Below, in pieces: positions 25,650-34,507 of a stretch of DNA of 64,000 bases. How positions within the stretch are numbered: the first letter of the stretch is position 1; each line of letters begins with the position of its first letter. The DNA is taken from positions 248,001-312,000 of the forward strand of contig NZ_JADOVJ010000001.1 of NCBI RefSeq assembly GCF_015752315.1, written 5' to 3'. This stretch comes from Nocardioides luteus. Its GTDB lineage: Bacteria > Actinomycetota > Actinomycetes > Propionibacteriales > Nocardioidaceae. The translations under genes were made by a program, and so were the position numbers. The notes below the pieces were generated by a model. The model did not search any database and was not told where the DNA came from. It saw nothing but the letters and a program-made list of their open reading frames with translations.

Positions 25650-26105
25650 ATGACCACGACCATGGGCGCCGTGACCCTGTATAACGCCTCCTTCGAGCCG
25701 CTCGGGAGGGTCTCTTTCAAGCACGCCGTGCGGATGCTGTTCCGTGAGGTGGCGGTGGTTCACGAGCAGCAGGGCGACAAGATGATCGGGCCGCATCCAT
25801 GGCCCAAGGCGGTGCGGCTGGTCCGCTACATCGCCATGCACTGGATGTACCGCCCGGCCGGCTACTCCCGCGAGGGAGTGCTCAAGCGCGACCAGCATCG
25901 TTGCGCCTATTGTGGCGGCCATGCCCGCACCATCGACCACCTGCTGCCACAGTCACGCGGCGGGAGATGGACGTGGATGAACACCGTGGCGGCATGCGGC
26001 AGGTGCAACGGCCGCAAGGGCAATCGCACCCCCGAGGAGGCCCACATGGTTCTTCGGATCCAGCCCTACATCCCGACCCGTGCGCAGCTCGCGGCCATCG
26101 TCTGA
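25650..26105 (+). CDS. HNH endonuclease
   Basis: 151 residues; GGGAGG (25635-25640) precedes ATG 25650. The HNH/zinc module is in the C-terminal half: CAYCGGHARTIDHLLPQSRGG...NTVAACGRCNGRKGNRTPEEA, with two CxxC zinc pairs, the catalytic DH pair and Asn. The N-terminus (VTLYNASFEPLGRVSFKHAVRML) is the conserved extension of a widespread actinobacterial HNH family. Target unknown. It has no phage or restriction neighbours. Expression appears controlled by the attenuator leader just upstream. Confidence 0.85.
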   Translation: MTTTMGAVTLYNASFEPLGRVSFKHAVRMLFREVAVVHEQQGDKMIGPHPWPKAVRLVRYIAMHWMYRPAGYSREGVLKRDQHRCAYCGGHARTIDHLLPQSRGGRWTWMNTVAACGRCNGRKGNRTPEEAHMVLRIQPYIPTRAQLAAIV

Positions 26106-26193
26106 CGACGATGTGCCGTTTTCTGCCCGCGGGCTGGGCAATTTCGACGTGTCGACTTGACGCATCATTAATAAGTACGATGGACTAACAAAC

Positions 26194-27312
26194 ATGTCCA
26201 AGGCGAGACGACGTACGTTGCGGCCGATCGGAAAATTGCTGCAGGAGGATGCGCGGCGCCATCACCGTTCTCTGGTGCTCCAGCACCTGTTCGCGGTGGG
26301 TCCCGCAAGCCGTGCCGACCTGGCTCGGGCCTCCGGTCTGACCCGCGCGACGGTCTCCGATCTGGTCGGCAGCCTGCTCGAGGACGGGCTGGTCGAGGAG
26401 CTCGGGGCGCCGGTCGAGAGCCGGGTCGGGAAGCCGCCGATGCTGGTCGGGCTCGCCGCCGACTCCACGCACATCGTGGCCGTCGACGTCTCCGGCGACG
26501 ACCAGGTCGCCGGAGCCGTGCTCAACCTGACCGGCGACGTCATCCGCCACACCACCAGGTGTCGCGAGGGGCGCACCGGAAGCGACGCGGTCCGTCTGGT
26601 GAAGGAGCTGGTCACCGAGCTGATCGCGAGCACCGACCGGCCCATCCTGGGCATCGGGATCGGCAGCCCCGGTGTCGTCTCGGCCGACGGCACCGTCATC
26701 GCCGCACCCAACCTCGGCTGGACCGATGTCGCCCTGGCCGAGCAGGTGCGCCGCGAGACCGGCCGGCCGACGTACGTCGCCAACGACGCCAACACGGCAG
26801 TGCTGGGGGAGTACACCTTCGGGCAGTCCGGCGACGGCGGCCTGATGCTCGTCCGGGTCGGCACCGGTGTGGGTGCGGGGCTCGTGCTCGAGGGGGCGCT
26901 GCTCCACGGCTTCGTCGACGCGGCCGGTGAGGTCGGGCACGTGACCGTCGACCCCGACGGCCCGCTGTGCGCGTGCGGCCGCACCGGCTGCCTGGAGACC
27001 TTCCTGGCGGTGCCGCGCCTGCGGGAACGTCTGGAAACGGCCCACGACGATGCGCTCGTGGAAGCCGGAGAACACCTTGGAAAGGCATTGGCGCCTGTGG
27101 TCGGAACGCTCAACCTTCACGAGCTGGTCCTCTCCGGACCGGCCGATCTTCTCGACGGGACGCTGCGCGAGACCGCCGACCGGATCATCCGCGAGCGGAC
27201 GATGCCGGTCAGCGGCGAGCCGCTGGAGTTCCGTACCTCGACGCTCGGCGAGGACGTCGTCATCGTCGGCGCCGCCGTGCTCGTCCTCGCCGGTGAGCTG
27301 GGGGTGTCGTGA
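26194..27312 (+). CDS. ROK family transcriptional regulator of the GlcNAc operon
   Basis: 372 residues. N-terminal winged helix (about 28-85: SRADLARASGLTRATVSDLVGSL, VGKPPMLVGL) and a ROK sugar-sensing domain with DVSGDDQVAGAVLNL, IGIGSPGVVS and the ROK zinc motif GEVGHVTVDPDG plus CACGRTGCLE. NagC/Mlc-type regulators sense GlcNAc or its phosphate. It heads a four-gene operon (4-bp overlap with the hexosaminidase frame). The upstream 40 bp are AT-rich, with TACGAT 12 nt before the ATG, suggesting a short leader. Confidence 0.82.
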   Translation: MSKARRRTLRPIGKLLQEDARRHHRSLVLQHLFAVGPASRADLARASGLTRATVSDLVGSLLEDGLVEELGAPVESRVGKPPMLVGLAADSTHIVAVDVSGDDQVAGAVLNLTGDVIRHTTRCREGRTGSDAVRLVKELVTELIASTDRPILGIGIGSPGVVSADGTVIAAPNLGWTDVALAEQVRRETGRPTYVANDANTAVLGEYTFGQSGDGGLMLVRVGTGVGAGLVLEGALLHGFVDAAGEVGHVTVDPDGPLCACGRTGCLETFLAVPRLRERLETAHDDALVEAGEHLGKALAPVVGTLNLHELVLSGPADLLDGTLRETADRIIRERTMPVSGEPLEFRTSTLGEDVVIVGAAVLVLAGELGVS

Positions 27313-28781
27313 TGCCTGAGCTCCCCCTCGAGACGCTGGCGGTGCGCGTCCAGGTGCCGGCCTTCGCCGGGCCGACGCTGCCTGCCGACTACGCCGAGCT
27401 GCTCCGCGACGGACTGGGCGGGATCTGCCTGTTCGGCACCAACACCGCGGCCGGCGAGGAGTCCGTACGCAGCCTCGCGGCCGAGATCCGGTCCGCCTCC
27501 GCCGAGGGTGGCTGGACCCCGGTGATCACCATCGACGAGGAAGGCGGCGACGTCACCCGGCTGGAGGCGCTGACCGGGTCCTCGGTGCTCGGCGCCGCGG
27601 CCCTCGGCGCGGCCGACGACCTGGCGCTGACCGAGGAGACCGGCCGCGACATCGGGATGCGGCTGGCCAGGGCTGGCATCAACCTCGATCTCGCTCCCGT
27701 CGCCGACGTGAACTCCAACCCCGACAACCCGGTGATCGCGACCCGGTCGTTCTCCCGCGACGCCGGCGTCGCGGCCAAGCACGTGGCGGCGTGGGTGAAG
27801 GGCCTGGAGTCGACCGGGGTCGCCGCGTGCGTCAAGCACTTCCCCGGCCACGGCGACACCGGGCAGGACAGCCACGTCGACCTTCCCGTCCTCGACGCCA
27901 CGATGGAGACCCTGCGTGAGCGTGAGCTGGTCCCGTTCCTGGCGGCCGCCGAGGCCGGAGCGGCCTCGGTGATGACCTCCCACATCATGGTTCCGGCGCT
28001 GGACCCGGAGCTTCCCGGCACGCTCTCGGCGCCGGTGCTGGGGCTGCTGCGCGAGCTCGGCTACGAGGGACTGATCGTCTCCGACGCCCTCGACATGGCC
28101 GGTGCCTCGGAGCCCCGCGGGATCCCAGCGGCGGCCGTGCTCTCGCTCGAGGCCGGCGCCGACCTGCTCCTCCTCGGCCCCGAGAAGCCCACCTCGCTCG
28201 TGCACGAGACGACCGCCGCGATCGTGGCCGCGGTCGAGTCCGGCGACCTCCCGCTGGCGCGGCTCCAGGACGCGGTCGCGCGCATCGACCGGCTGCTCAC
28301 CGATCTCGCCACGGCGCAGCAGCGGCCCGACGGCGCGCTCGATCCGCGGTTCGAGGAACGCTCGGTCGAGGGTGCCCGGCGGGCGCTCGCCGCGGCCAGC
28401 GACCTCACCGCGCTCCCGGACCTGACCGGTGCCCGGGTGGTGACGGTCGACACCGAGGCCAACATCGCCGTCGGCGATGTGCCGTGGGGACTGCCCCCGG
28501 ACGTCATCGTCCGGCCCGGCGAACCGCTCCCGGACCTCCCCGACGCACCCCTCATCGTGCAGGTACGTGACGCCCACCGGCGTCCCGAGGTCGGCCGGAC
28601 CGTCGCCGAGCTCCGGGGTGCGGCGGTGCTGGTGGAGTGGGGGTGGCCCGGGGCGTACGACGATCCGGGGGTGCCACGACTGTGCCCGCAGGGTTACTCG
28701 CTGCCCGGTGTGGCGGCCGTGACCGAGGTCCTTCGACGAGCGGGCTGGAACCCGACGACCGGCTCAGGACACCGCCGGTGA
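27312..28781 (+). CDS. nagZ: Glycoside hydrolase family 3 beta-N-acetylhexosaminidase
   Basis: 489 residues from ATG 27312 (GTG 27309 adjoining; a GGGGG ribosome-binding run fits the ATG better). GH3 N-terminal barrel with IDEEGGDVTRL, the NagZ signature KHFPGHGDTGQDSHVDLP (catalytic Asp/His loop) and the nucleophile Asp in LIVSDALDM. A C-terminal extension of about 150 residues, as in Gram-positive NagZ, follows. No signal peptide, so it acts in the cytoplasm on imported GlcNAc disaccharides or muropeptides. The next gene overlaps by GTGA. Confidence 0.82.
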   Translation: MPELPLETLAVRVQVPAFAGPTLPADYAELLRDGLGGICLFGTNTAAGEESVRSLAAEIRSASAEGGWTPVITIDEEGGDVTRLEALTGSSVLGAAALGAADDLALTEETGRDIGMRLARAGINLDLAPVADVNSNPDNPVIATRSFSRDAGVAAKHVAAWVKGLESTGVAACVKHFPGHGDTGQDSHVDLPVLDATMETLRERELVPFLAAAEAGAASVMTSHIMVPALDPELPGTLSAPVLGLLRELGYEGLIVSDALDMAGASEPRGIPAAAVLSLEAGADLLLLGPEKPTSLVHETTAAIVAAVESGDLPLARLQDAVARIDRLLTDLATAQQRPDGALDPRFEERSVEGARRALAAASDLTALPDLTGARVVTVDTEANIAVGDVPWGLPPDVIVRPGEPLPDLPDAPLIVQVRDAHRRPEVGRTVAELRGAAVLVEWGWPGAYDDPGVPRLCPQGYSLPGVAAVTEVLRRAGWNPTTGSGHRR

Positions 28782-29728
28782 ACGGCGCACGGGTCGGCCT
28801 CGACATCGGAGGCACCAAGATCCACGGCATCGCGATCGGCCCGGACGGGGCGGTGCTGGCCGAGGACCGCGCCGCCACCACGCTCGGCGCCGAGGGCGTC
28901 GTGAAGAGCGCGGCCTCGGTGGTCGCGAGCCTGCGTGAAGCGCTCGACGGCGGCGAGATCAGCTCGATCGGGGTCGGCATCCCGGGCATCGTCGACACCC
29001 GCGCGGGCACCGTGAAGCATGCGGTCAACCTGGGTCTGGACGGCGACGCCTTCCCGCTCGCGGCGCTCCTCGGCGAGCGGACGGGAGCGGTCGTCACGCT
29101 CGAGAACGACACCAATGCGGCCACCCTCGGCGCGCACGCCGTCGAGGACGTCGACGACCTGGTCTACCTCTCGCTCGGCACCGGCCTGGCCGCCGGTCTC
29201 TACCTCAGCGGCGCGCTCCGCCGCGGCTTCCACGGGGCCGCCGGCGAGGTCGGACACCTTCCGGTCGACCCGGAGGGCCCGGTGTGCGGGTGCGGGCAGC
29301 GCGGCTGCCTCGAGCTGGTCGCCTCGGGTGCCGCGCTCGCGGCCGCCTGGCCGACGGCCTCCGGGCACCCCGCCGCGGCGCTCTTCGCGGCAGCGGCCGC
29401 GGGTGACCCGGCAGCCGTCGAGGTCCGGGACCGGTTCGCCAACGGCGTCGCCGCCGCCGTACGCGCCCTCGCCCTCGCCGTCGACCCCGAACGCGTCGTC
29501 ATCGGCGGAGGCGTCGCGTCCGTCGGCGAGCCGCTGCGGGAGGCGGTCGCGGTCGCGCTCACCCGGCAGGCCGAGAGCTCACCGTTCCTCGCCTCCCTCG
29601 AGCTCGCCTCGCGCCTGCGGGTGGTCTCGGCCGCCCCCGTCGCCGCCATCGGCGCCGCTCTGATCACCCCGATCACCCCGGCGATCACGTCGACGATCAC
29701 CCCGACGATCACCCCGACGAAGGACTGA
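28778..29728 (+). CDS. ROK family N-acetylglucosamine (or glucose) kinase
   Basis: 316 residues from GTG 28778, which overlaps the upstream stop. ROK kinase features: ATP loop GLDIGGTKIHGIAIG, GIGVGIPGIVDT-like segment, catalytic END in TLENDTNAAT, zinc motif GEVGHLPVDPEG and CGCGQRGCLE. It would phosphorylate GlcNAc released by the GH3 enzyme. The C-terminus has an unusual Ile-Thr-Pro repeat tail (ITPITPAITSTITPTITPTK) from a 15-nt DNA repeat. Glucose as substrate cannot be excluded; the operon favours GlcNAc. Confidence 0.8.
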   Translation: MNGARVGLDIGGTKIHGIAIGPDGAVLAEDRAATTLGAEGVVKSAASVVASLREALDGGEISSIGVGIPGIVDTRAGTVKHAVNLGLDGDAFPLAALLGERTGAVVTLENDTNAATLGAHAVEDVDDLVYLSLGTGLAAGLYLSGALRRGFHGAAGEVGHLPVDPEGPVCGCGQRGCLELVASGAALAAAWPTASGHPAAALFAAAAAGDPAAVEVRDRFANGVAAAVRALALAVDPERVVIGGGVASVGEPLREAVAVALTRQAESSPFLASLELASRLRVVSAAPVAAIGAALITPITPAITSTITPTITPTKD

Positions 29729-29729
29729 C

Positions 29730-30527
29730 ATGGAAGTAGTTGTCCTCGACTCCGCCGCCGAGGTGGCCTCCCTCGCCGCGGACACCATCGAAGACGTCGT
29801 ACGCCGCCGGGCGGCCGCCGGCACTCCCGCAGTGCTCGGCCTGGCCACCGGCTCGACGCCGCTGGCGACGTACGAGGAGCTCATCCGGCGTGCCCGGTCA
29901 GGGAAGGGGCCGTCCTACGAGGGCGTGCAGACGTTCAACCTGGACGAGTACGTCGGCCTGCCCGACGGCCACGAGCAGTCCTATCTGGCGACCATCCGGC
30001 GGGAGTTCACCGACGCGATCGGCATCCCGCCCGACCGGGTGCACGGCCCCGACCCGACCGAGGAGACGCTGCCGACGGCGGGGGAGCGCTACGAGGCGGC
30101 GATCGTGGCGGCGGGCGGGATCGAGGTGCAGATCCTCGGCATCGGCTCCGACGGCCACCTGGCCTTCAACGAGCCCGGCTCGTCGCTGGCCTCGCTGACC
30201 CGGATCAAGACGCTCACGGCCCGGACGCGGAAGGACAACGCGCGCTTCTTCGGCTCGCCCGACGCGGTGCCGCACCACGTGCTCACCCAGGGGCTCGGCA
30301 CCATCACCCGAGCCGGTCACCTGCTGCTCCTGGCCACCGGTGAGGGCAAGGCCGAGGCGGTCGCCGCCGCGGTCGAGGGCCCGGTCTCGGCGACCTGCCC
30401 GGCCTCGGTCCTCCAGCTCCACGGCCACGTCTCCGTCCTCCTGGACGAGGCCGCCGCCTCCCGCCTCGTACGCCGCGACTACTACCGCGAGGTCTACGCC
30501 GGGAAGCCGGACTGGCAGGGGCTCTGA
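29730..30527 (+). CDS. nagB: Glucosamine-6-phosphate deaminase
   Basis: 265 residues, full length. Conserved stretches: GLATGSTPLATYEELI, TFNLDEYVGLPDGHEQSY, ILGIGSDGHLAFNEPGSSLAS (catalytic Asp in the first DEY, His in GHLAFNEPG) and ALTQGLGT-like VLTQGLGTITRA. It converts GlcN-6-P to Fru-6-P and ammonia. It starts 1 bp after the kinase stop, last gene of the operon. The deacetylase NagA that must act between kinase and NagB is not in the window. Confidence 0.92.
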   Translation: MEVVVLDSAAEVASLAADTIEDVVRRRAAAGTPAVLGLATGSTPLATYEELIRRARSGKGPSYEGVQTFNLDEYVGLPDGHEQSYLATIRREFTDAIGIPPDRVHGPDPTEETLPTAGERYEAAIVAAGGIEVQILGIGSDGHLAFNEPGSSLASLTRIKTLTARTRKDNARFFGSPDAVPHHVLTQGLGTITRAGHLLLLATGEGKAEAVAAAVEGPVSATCPASVLQLHGHVSVLLDEAAASRLVRRDYYREVYAGKPDWQGL

Positions 30528-30549
30528 AGCCGGCTCAGTGGTGCGTCGG

Positions 30550-32118
30550 CTATTTGCTGACGCACGCCTGGGCGGCGCCCTGGGAGACGTTGCCGTTCTC
30601 GCCGAGGGAGCGGACCTGGATGCAGACCTTGGTGGCCCCGTCGAGGCGTACGACCGCCTTGGGGCGGCTCACGCTGCCGCTGGTGGAGTTGTCGCCGACC
30701 CACTTGTAGCCGGTCGCCCCGGGGACACCGGACCAGGTGAAGACGGCGCGGTTGCCCTCGAGGGTGCCCTTGACCTTGCCGGGGGCGGCGGGGCCGGTGA
30801 CACCGGGAAGGTCGGTCTCGACGGGCGGGGGCGGGACCTCGTCGGGCTTCTCGTCCTCGCCGCCGCGGGAGAGCATGATGCCGATGACGGCGGCGATGAG
30901 GAAGAGGACGACGACACCGATGATCGCGGGCGTCTTGCTACGGGTCTCGGTCGGACGTGCGCCGGTGAGGACGGAGGGCCCCTCCTCCGCACGTGGATAG
31001 CTGAACCGGGTGCGTTCGGCGGAGGCCGAGCCCGGATCCGCCACCGGTGCCGACGCCAGGGACGCCGGGGGCTGGGTGATCGGTGCCTGCGCGATGACCT
31101 GGGAGGGCGGCTTGAGCTCGGTGGCCTTCTCCAGCTCCGGGTCGGCAGGCGGGGACGGGAGGTGGGCTCGGCCGGAGCCTGTCGTCGGCCCCTCGCCGCG
31201 GGAGGCCGGCACCATCGGGACGACCGGGATCGACCCGGTGCCGCCGGCGTCGCGGTCGAGGACCTGCACCTCGGTGCGGCCCAGCCGGAGCTCCTGCTCG
31301 ATCCGCTGGAAGTGGCGGGCCAGGTCGAGGGCGGTCCGCGGCCGGTAGGCCGGGTCCTTCGCCATCGCCTGCTGCAGCACCCGGTCCAGCGACGGAGGTA
31401 CGTCGGGCCGGCCAGTGGCCGGGGGAGGGGTGTGCAGGATGCGGGAGAAGACGGCGCGGTCGGAGTTGTTGCCCCGCTCCGCGAACGGCGAGCGCCCGAC
31501 GAGCAGGTGCCAGACGGTCGCGGCCAGCGAGTAGACGTCGGAGGCGACCGAGCCGTTGGACGCCGAGGTGAGCACCTCGGGCGGCGACCACGGCAGCGAG
31601 ACCCCGATGTCGCCCTCGTCGTCGCGCGGACGCCCGGCGATACCGAAGTCGGCCAGGCCCGGAACGTCGTAGCGGGAGAGCAGGATGTTGGACGGCTTGA
31701 TGTCGCGGTGGATGATCCCGGCGCGGTGGGCGGTCTCGACGGCCGACGCCATCTGGATCCCGAAGCGCAGCGCGTCCTGCACCTTCATCGGGTTGTTGCG
31801 TACGCGGGCACCGAGGTCGGCGTTGGGGTAGTAGCCCATCACCAGGTAGGGGCGGCCGTCCGGCGTCTCGCCGGCGCTGTGCACCGGCACGATGAAGGGG
31901 TGCTCCGCCAGCTCGGCCATGACCGCCGCCTCCGCGGCGAACTGCGCCCGCTGCGCCTCGGCGAGGTCGGACGAGCGCATCAGCTTCACCGCGACCCGGA
32001 CCTTCGGGTGGTGGCGCTCGTAGAGATAGACGTCGGCGAAGCCGCCCGAGCCGAGCCGGCCCAGGCAGGTCATCCCCGGGAGCTCAGGACCGAGCTCGGG
32101 GTGTGGTGTCTGCGTCAC
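30550..32118 (-). CDS. Membrane serine/threonine protein kinase with extracellular FN3-like domain
   Basis: 522 residues. Kinase domain 10-280: P-loop LGSGGFADVYL, VAVKLMRS Lys, HRDIKPSN catalytic loop, LADFGIAG (DFG), APE-like SPPEVL. A Pro-rich juxtamembrane region carries Ser/Thr, then one membrane helix (about residues 402-422, AIIGVVVLFLIAAVIGIML) and an outside beta domain of about 85 residues (GNRAVFTWSGVPGATGYKW) like a fibronectin type III module. Its start overlaps the FHA gene stop by 4 bp. With the FHA and PP2C genes it makes a phospho-signalling unit divergent from the giant Ig/FN3 operon. Confidence 0.88.
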   Translation of the reverse strand: MTQTPHPELGPELPGMTCLGRLGSGGFADVYLYERHHPKVRVAVKLMRSSDLAEAQRAQFAAEAAVMAELAEHPFIVPVHSAGETPDGRPYLVMGYYPNADLGARVRNNPMKVQDALRFGIQMASAVETAHRAGIIHRDIKPSNILLSRYDVPGLADFGIAGRPRDDEGDIGVSLPWSPPEVLTSASNGSVASDVYSLAATVWHLLVGRSPFAERGNNSDRAVFSRILHTPPPATGRPDVPPSLDRVLQQAMAKDPAYRPRTALDLARHFQRIEQELRLGRTEVQVLDRDAGGTGSIPVVPMVPASRGEGPTTGSGRAHLPSPPADPELEKATELKPPSQVIAQAPITQPPASLASAPVADPGSASAERTRFSYPRAEEGPSVLTGARPTETRSKTPAIIGVVVLFLIAAVIGIMLSRGGEDEKPDEVPPPPVETDLPGVTGPAAPGKVKGTLEGNRAVFTWSGVPGATGYKWVGDNSTSGSVSRPKAVVRLDGATKVCIQVRSLGENGNVSQGAAQACVSK

Positions 32119-33470
32119 CCGAGAACCTCATAGGTCAGGTTGATCGAACCGGCGAGGCTGACCACGGCGCCGGGCTCCAGCGCGTACTCCTCCATCGGCC
32201 GCATCTGCTGAGGACGCCCGCCGGGCAGGGTCAGGTAGGACCCGTTGGCGGAGCCGAGGTCGCGTACGAGGACCTGCCACTCCTCCAGCCGCACCTCCGT
32301 GTGCAGCCGGCTGATGTCGGGCAGCATCACCTTCACCAGATGCGGAGGTACGCCACCAGCCCCCGTGTTGCCGCCGGCATCAGCGCGCGGCGACCGCCCG
32401 AAGATCGCACCCCGGTCCAGGACGACGACCCGGCCGTCGCCCAGCTTGAGCTGGCCCAGCGCGGGGCGCGGGACCGAGACCGGCTGCTGGTGCGGAGGGA
32501 GCGTCATCCGGCAGATCCGGCAGGTCGGGGAGTAGGGCGGTGACGCGTGGCCCTGCGGGCAGTAGACCGCCCACACCGTCGGTCCGCCCGCGGGCGGCAC
32601 CGGGGTCGGCGTCGCGACGTCGCGGACCCGGGTGGCCATGTCGGCGGGCGGGATCGGCGCAGGAGCGGGCGCCGGCGCAGGCATCGGCGGCGGAGGCGCC
32701 ACAGGCGGCCTCGAGGGCGGCATCGCGGGTGGCGGTGAGGCCTGCCGGTCCGGCGGACCCCACGCGTTCGGGTCGGGCTTCTTGGCACCCTTCTTGCGCC
32801 ACGGAAGCCCGTCGATGATGCCCTTCTTCGACTCGGACGCAGGCTGGGAGGGCGCCACGGGCGGCGGCGGGACCTGGGCCGGGGGAGGGCTCTGGAACGA
32901 CGGGACGCCCGGCATCGCCGACGGGGGCGCCGCGGGCGGCGGAGCGGCAGCCAGGTCCGAGCGCCGGATGGTGTGGTCCAGCGGCGGCGCCATGCTCGAG
33001 TCGACCTGCTGCTGCACCTGGACGTAGTAGTCGGGGTCGAAGACGACGTCGAGCGAGCGGGCGTGGGCGGTGTCGACCAGCGGCTGGTCCTCCTCCATCC
33101 CGCCCCAGGCGCCGTTGGCGAGCTCGGCTCGCTCCGGAACGGCGGCGAAGTGGCCGTCGGCCCACTTGCCGACGACGTCGATGCCGTCGATGAAGACCGG
33201 CACCTCGTTGACGACGGCGGTCACCTTGGCTGGCGAGCGCACGGCGTAGCGCACCCGCGGACCCTCGCGCCCGACCAGGGCGAAGCCTGGGGCTCGCGGC
33301 CCGTCGGCGGAGAGCAGTCCGGCGATCGCGTCGACCGGGTGGGGGTCGGTCAGTGCGGCCTGCACGCCGGCGACCCGGGGGTCACCCGGCCCGAGCTGGA
33401 CCAGCGCCCAGCACCGGTCGCCCCTCAACGCCAGCCAGTGCCCAGCACAGTAGGTGGCGGTGTCACTCAT
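32115..33470 (-). CDS. FHA domain protein with zinc-ribbon-like motif
   Basis: 451 residues. The N-terminal 150 residues are a conserved but unnamed domain (CAGHWLALRGDRCWALVQLG), followed by about 130 residues rich in Pro/Ala, a Cys cluster (CPQGHASPPYSPTCRICRM) that may bind zinc, and a C-terminal FHA domain (GRSPRAD, DISRLHTEV, DLGSANGSYLTLPGG) with the phosphothreonine-binding Arg, Ser and Asn. It likely docks on kinase-phosphorylated Thr. The PP2C gene upstream overlaps by 8 bp, so all three are translated together. Confidence 0.87.
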   Translation of the reverse strand: MSDTATYCAGHWLALRGDRCWALVQLGPGDPRVAGVQAALTDPHPVDAIAGLLSADGPRAPGFALVGREGPRVRYAVRSPAKVTAVVNEVPVFIDGIDVVGKWADGHFAAVPERAELANGAWGGMEEDQPLVDTAHARSLDVVFDPDYYVQVQQQVDSSMAPPLDHTIRRSDLAAAPPPAAPPSAMPGVPSFQSPPPAQVPPPPVAPSQPASESKKGIIDGLPWRKKGAKKPDPNAWGPPDRQASPPPAMPPSRPPVAPPPPMPAPAPAPAPIPPADMATRVRDVATPTPVPPAGGPTVWAVYCPQGHASPPYSPTCRICRMTLPPHQQPVSVPRPALGQLKLGDGRVVVLDRGAIFGRSPRADAGGNTGAGGVPPHLVKVMLPDISRLHTEVRLEEWQVLVRDLGSANGSYLTLPGGRPQQMRPMEEYALEPGAVVSLAGSINLTYEVLG

Positions 33471-34290
33471 GATGCGCCGAGACGTCCGCTTCAGATCGGG
33501 TGGAGGCCGACGTCGACACGTCGGTGTCCGCAGGGGCGGCGAAGAGCGAGGGCGGGGGTGTCACGAGTACCACGGTGACATTGTCGCGCCCACCCGAAGC
33601 GACCGCGGCGTCCACCAGCCTTTGAGCCAGGTTGTCGATGCTTCCGCCCACTCCGAGGGTCCGCGACACGATCTCGTGGATCTCGTGGTCCTCGAGCTCG
33701 CCGGTGAGGCCGTCGGAGCAGAGCAGGAACATGTCGTCGGGCGCGACGGCCATCAGCCAGGTGTCCGGCTCGGGCCCCGGGCGGGTGCCGAGCGACCGGG
33801 TGATGACGTTGCGCAGCGGGTGGACGCGAGCTTCGGCGGCGGTGATCATCCCGGCCTCGACCATGACCGCGACCTCCGAGTGGTCGATGGTGACCTGGGT
33901 GACGCCCGCGGGCGAGAGCCGGTAGACACGAGAGTCGCCGACGTTGAAGACCAGCCAGTGGGGCGCGCCCTCGGACTCGACCAGCGCGACCCCGGTCAGG
34001 GTCGTGCCCATGCCCTGCTTGTCGGAGTTGCGTGCCGCCTCCGAGGTGATCGCGGAGTTGGCGGCGTGCACGGCGTCGACGATGTCCTCGGGAACCGGGC
34101 AGATGGTCGCGAAGCGGCTCTGGAACGTCTCCACCGCGAGCGCGCTGGCGACGTCGCCACTGGCATGACCGCCCATCCCGTCGGCGACGACAGCCACCGC
34201 GGGCAGCATGACGAACGAGTCCTCGTTCACTTCGCGGACCCGGCCGACATCAGTCGCCCCCGCGGCACGCAGGGCTGGGTATGCGGTCAT
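33463..34290 (-). CDS. PP2C-type serine/threonine phosphatase
   Basis: 275 residues with AAGGAA before ATG 34290. All metal-binding and core motifs are present: VREVNEDSF, VADGMGGHASGDVAS, NVGDSRVYRL, LLCSDGLTGEL and GGRDNVTVVLV. It should reverse phosphorylation by the cotranscribed kinase. The C-terminal 25 residues are a Ser/Thr/Asp tail. First gene of the leftward operon; the giant protein operon starts 217 bp away in the other direction, so a shared control region is likely. Confidence 0.9.
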   Translation of the reverse strand: MTAYPALRAAGATDVGRVREVNEDSFVMLPAVAVVADGMGGHASGDVASALAVETFQSRFATICPVPEDIVDAVHAANSAITSEAARNSDKQGMGTTLTGVALVESEGAPHWLVFNVGDSRVYRLSPAGVTQVTIDHSEVAVMVEAGMITAAEARVHPLRNVITRSLGTRPGPEPDTWLMAVAPDDMFLLCSDGLTGELEDHEIHEIVSRTLGVGGSIDNLAQRLVDAAVASGGRDNVTVVLVTPPPSLFAAPADTDVSTSASTRSEADVSAHHE

Positions 34291-34390
34291 GCGGTTTCCT
34301 TTTATCGGACATCCCGGTCAGGATGGGAAATAGTGACGCTGGAAGCGGACACTTTAGAACATCACGTACGGTATCCGTGAGCGTGTTCAC

Positions 34391-34450
34391 TGAGCCGTGT
34401 GCCACGTTTGGCTCATTCGTGTGGCTTCAATCCCGACGCCCGCTTAGAGT
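34391..34450 (+). promoter_or_regulatory. Promoter and inverted repeat before the giant Ig/FN3 gene
   Basis: TGGCTT (34422-34427), 17-nt spacer, TAGAGT (34445-34450); transcription would begin near 34457, about 50 nt before the GTG start. An inverted repeat TGAGCC...GGCTCA (34391-34415) lies just upstream of the -35 box, an activator-type position. The remaining intergenic bases to 34290 show nothing clear beyond A+T richness. Confidence 0.5.
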
Positions 34451-34507
34451 AAGCCCGGCCCATGTGTCGGCTGGCCATTTGCACGGAAGGACTTGGGGAG
34501 AGTCTTG

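Noticed and set aside
25650..26105. HNH endonuclease as part of a phage or restriction system
   Set aside because: No methylase, terminase, portal or integrase gene nearby. Neighbours are metabolic genes.
33475..33530. Another 21-nt repeat copy in the PP2C tail (GAGACGTCCGCTTCAGATCGG)
   Set aside because: Head of the unit is similar, but there is no second unit or inverted partner; kept as chance or a decayed copy.
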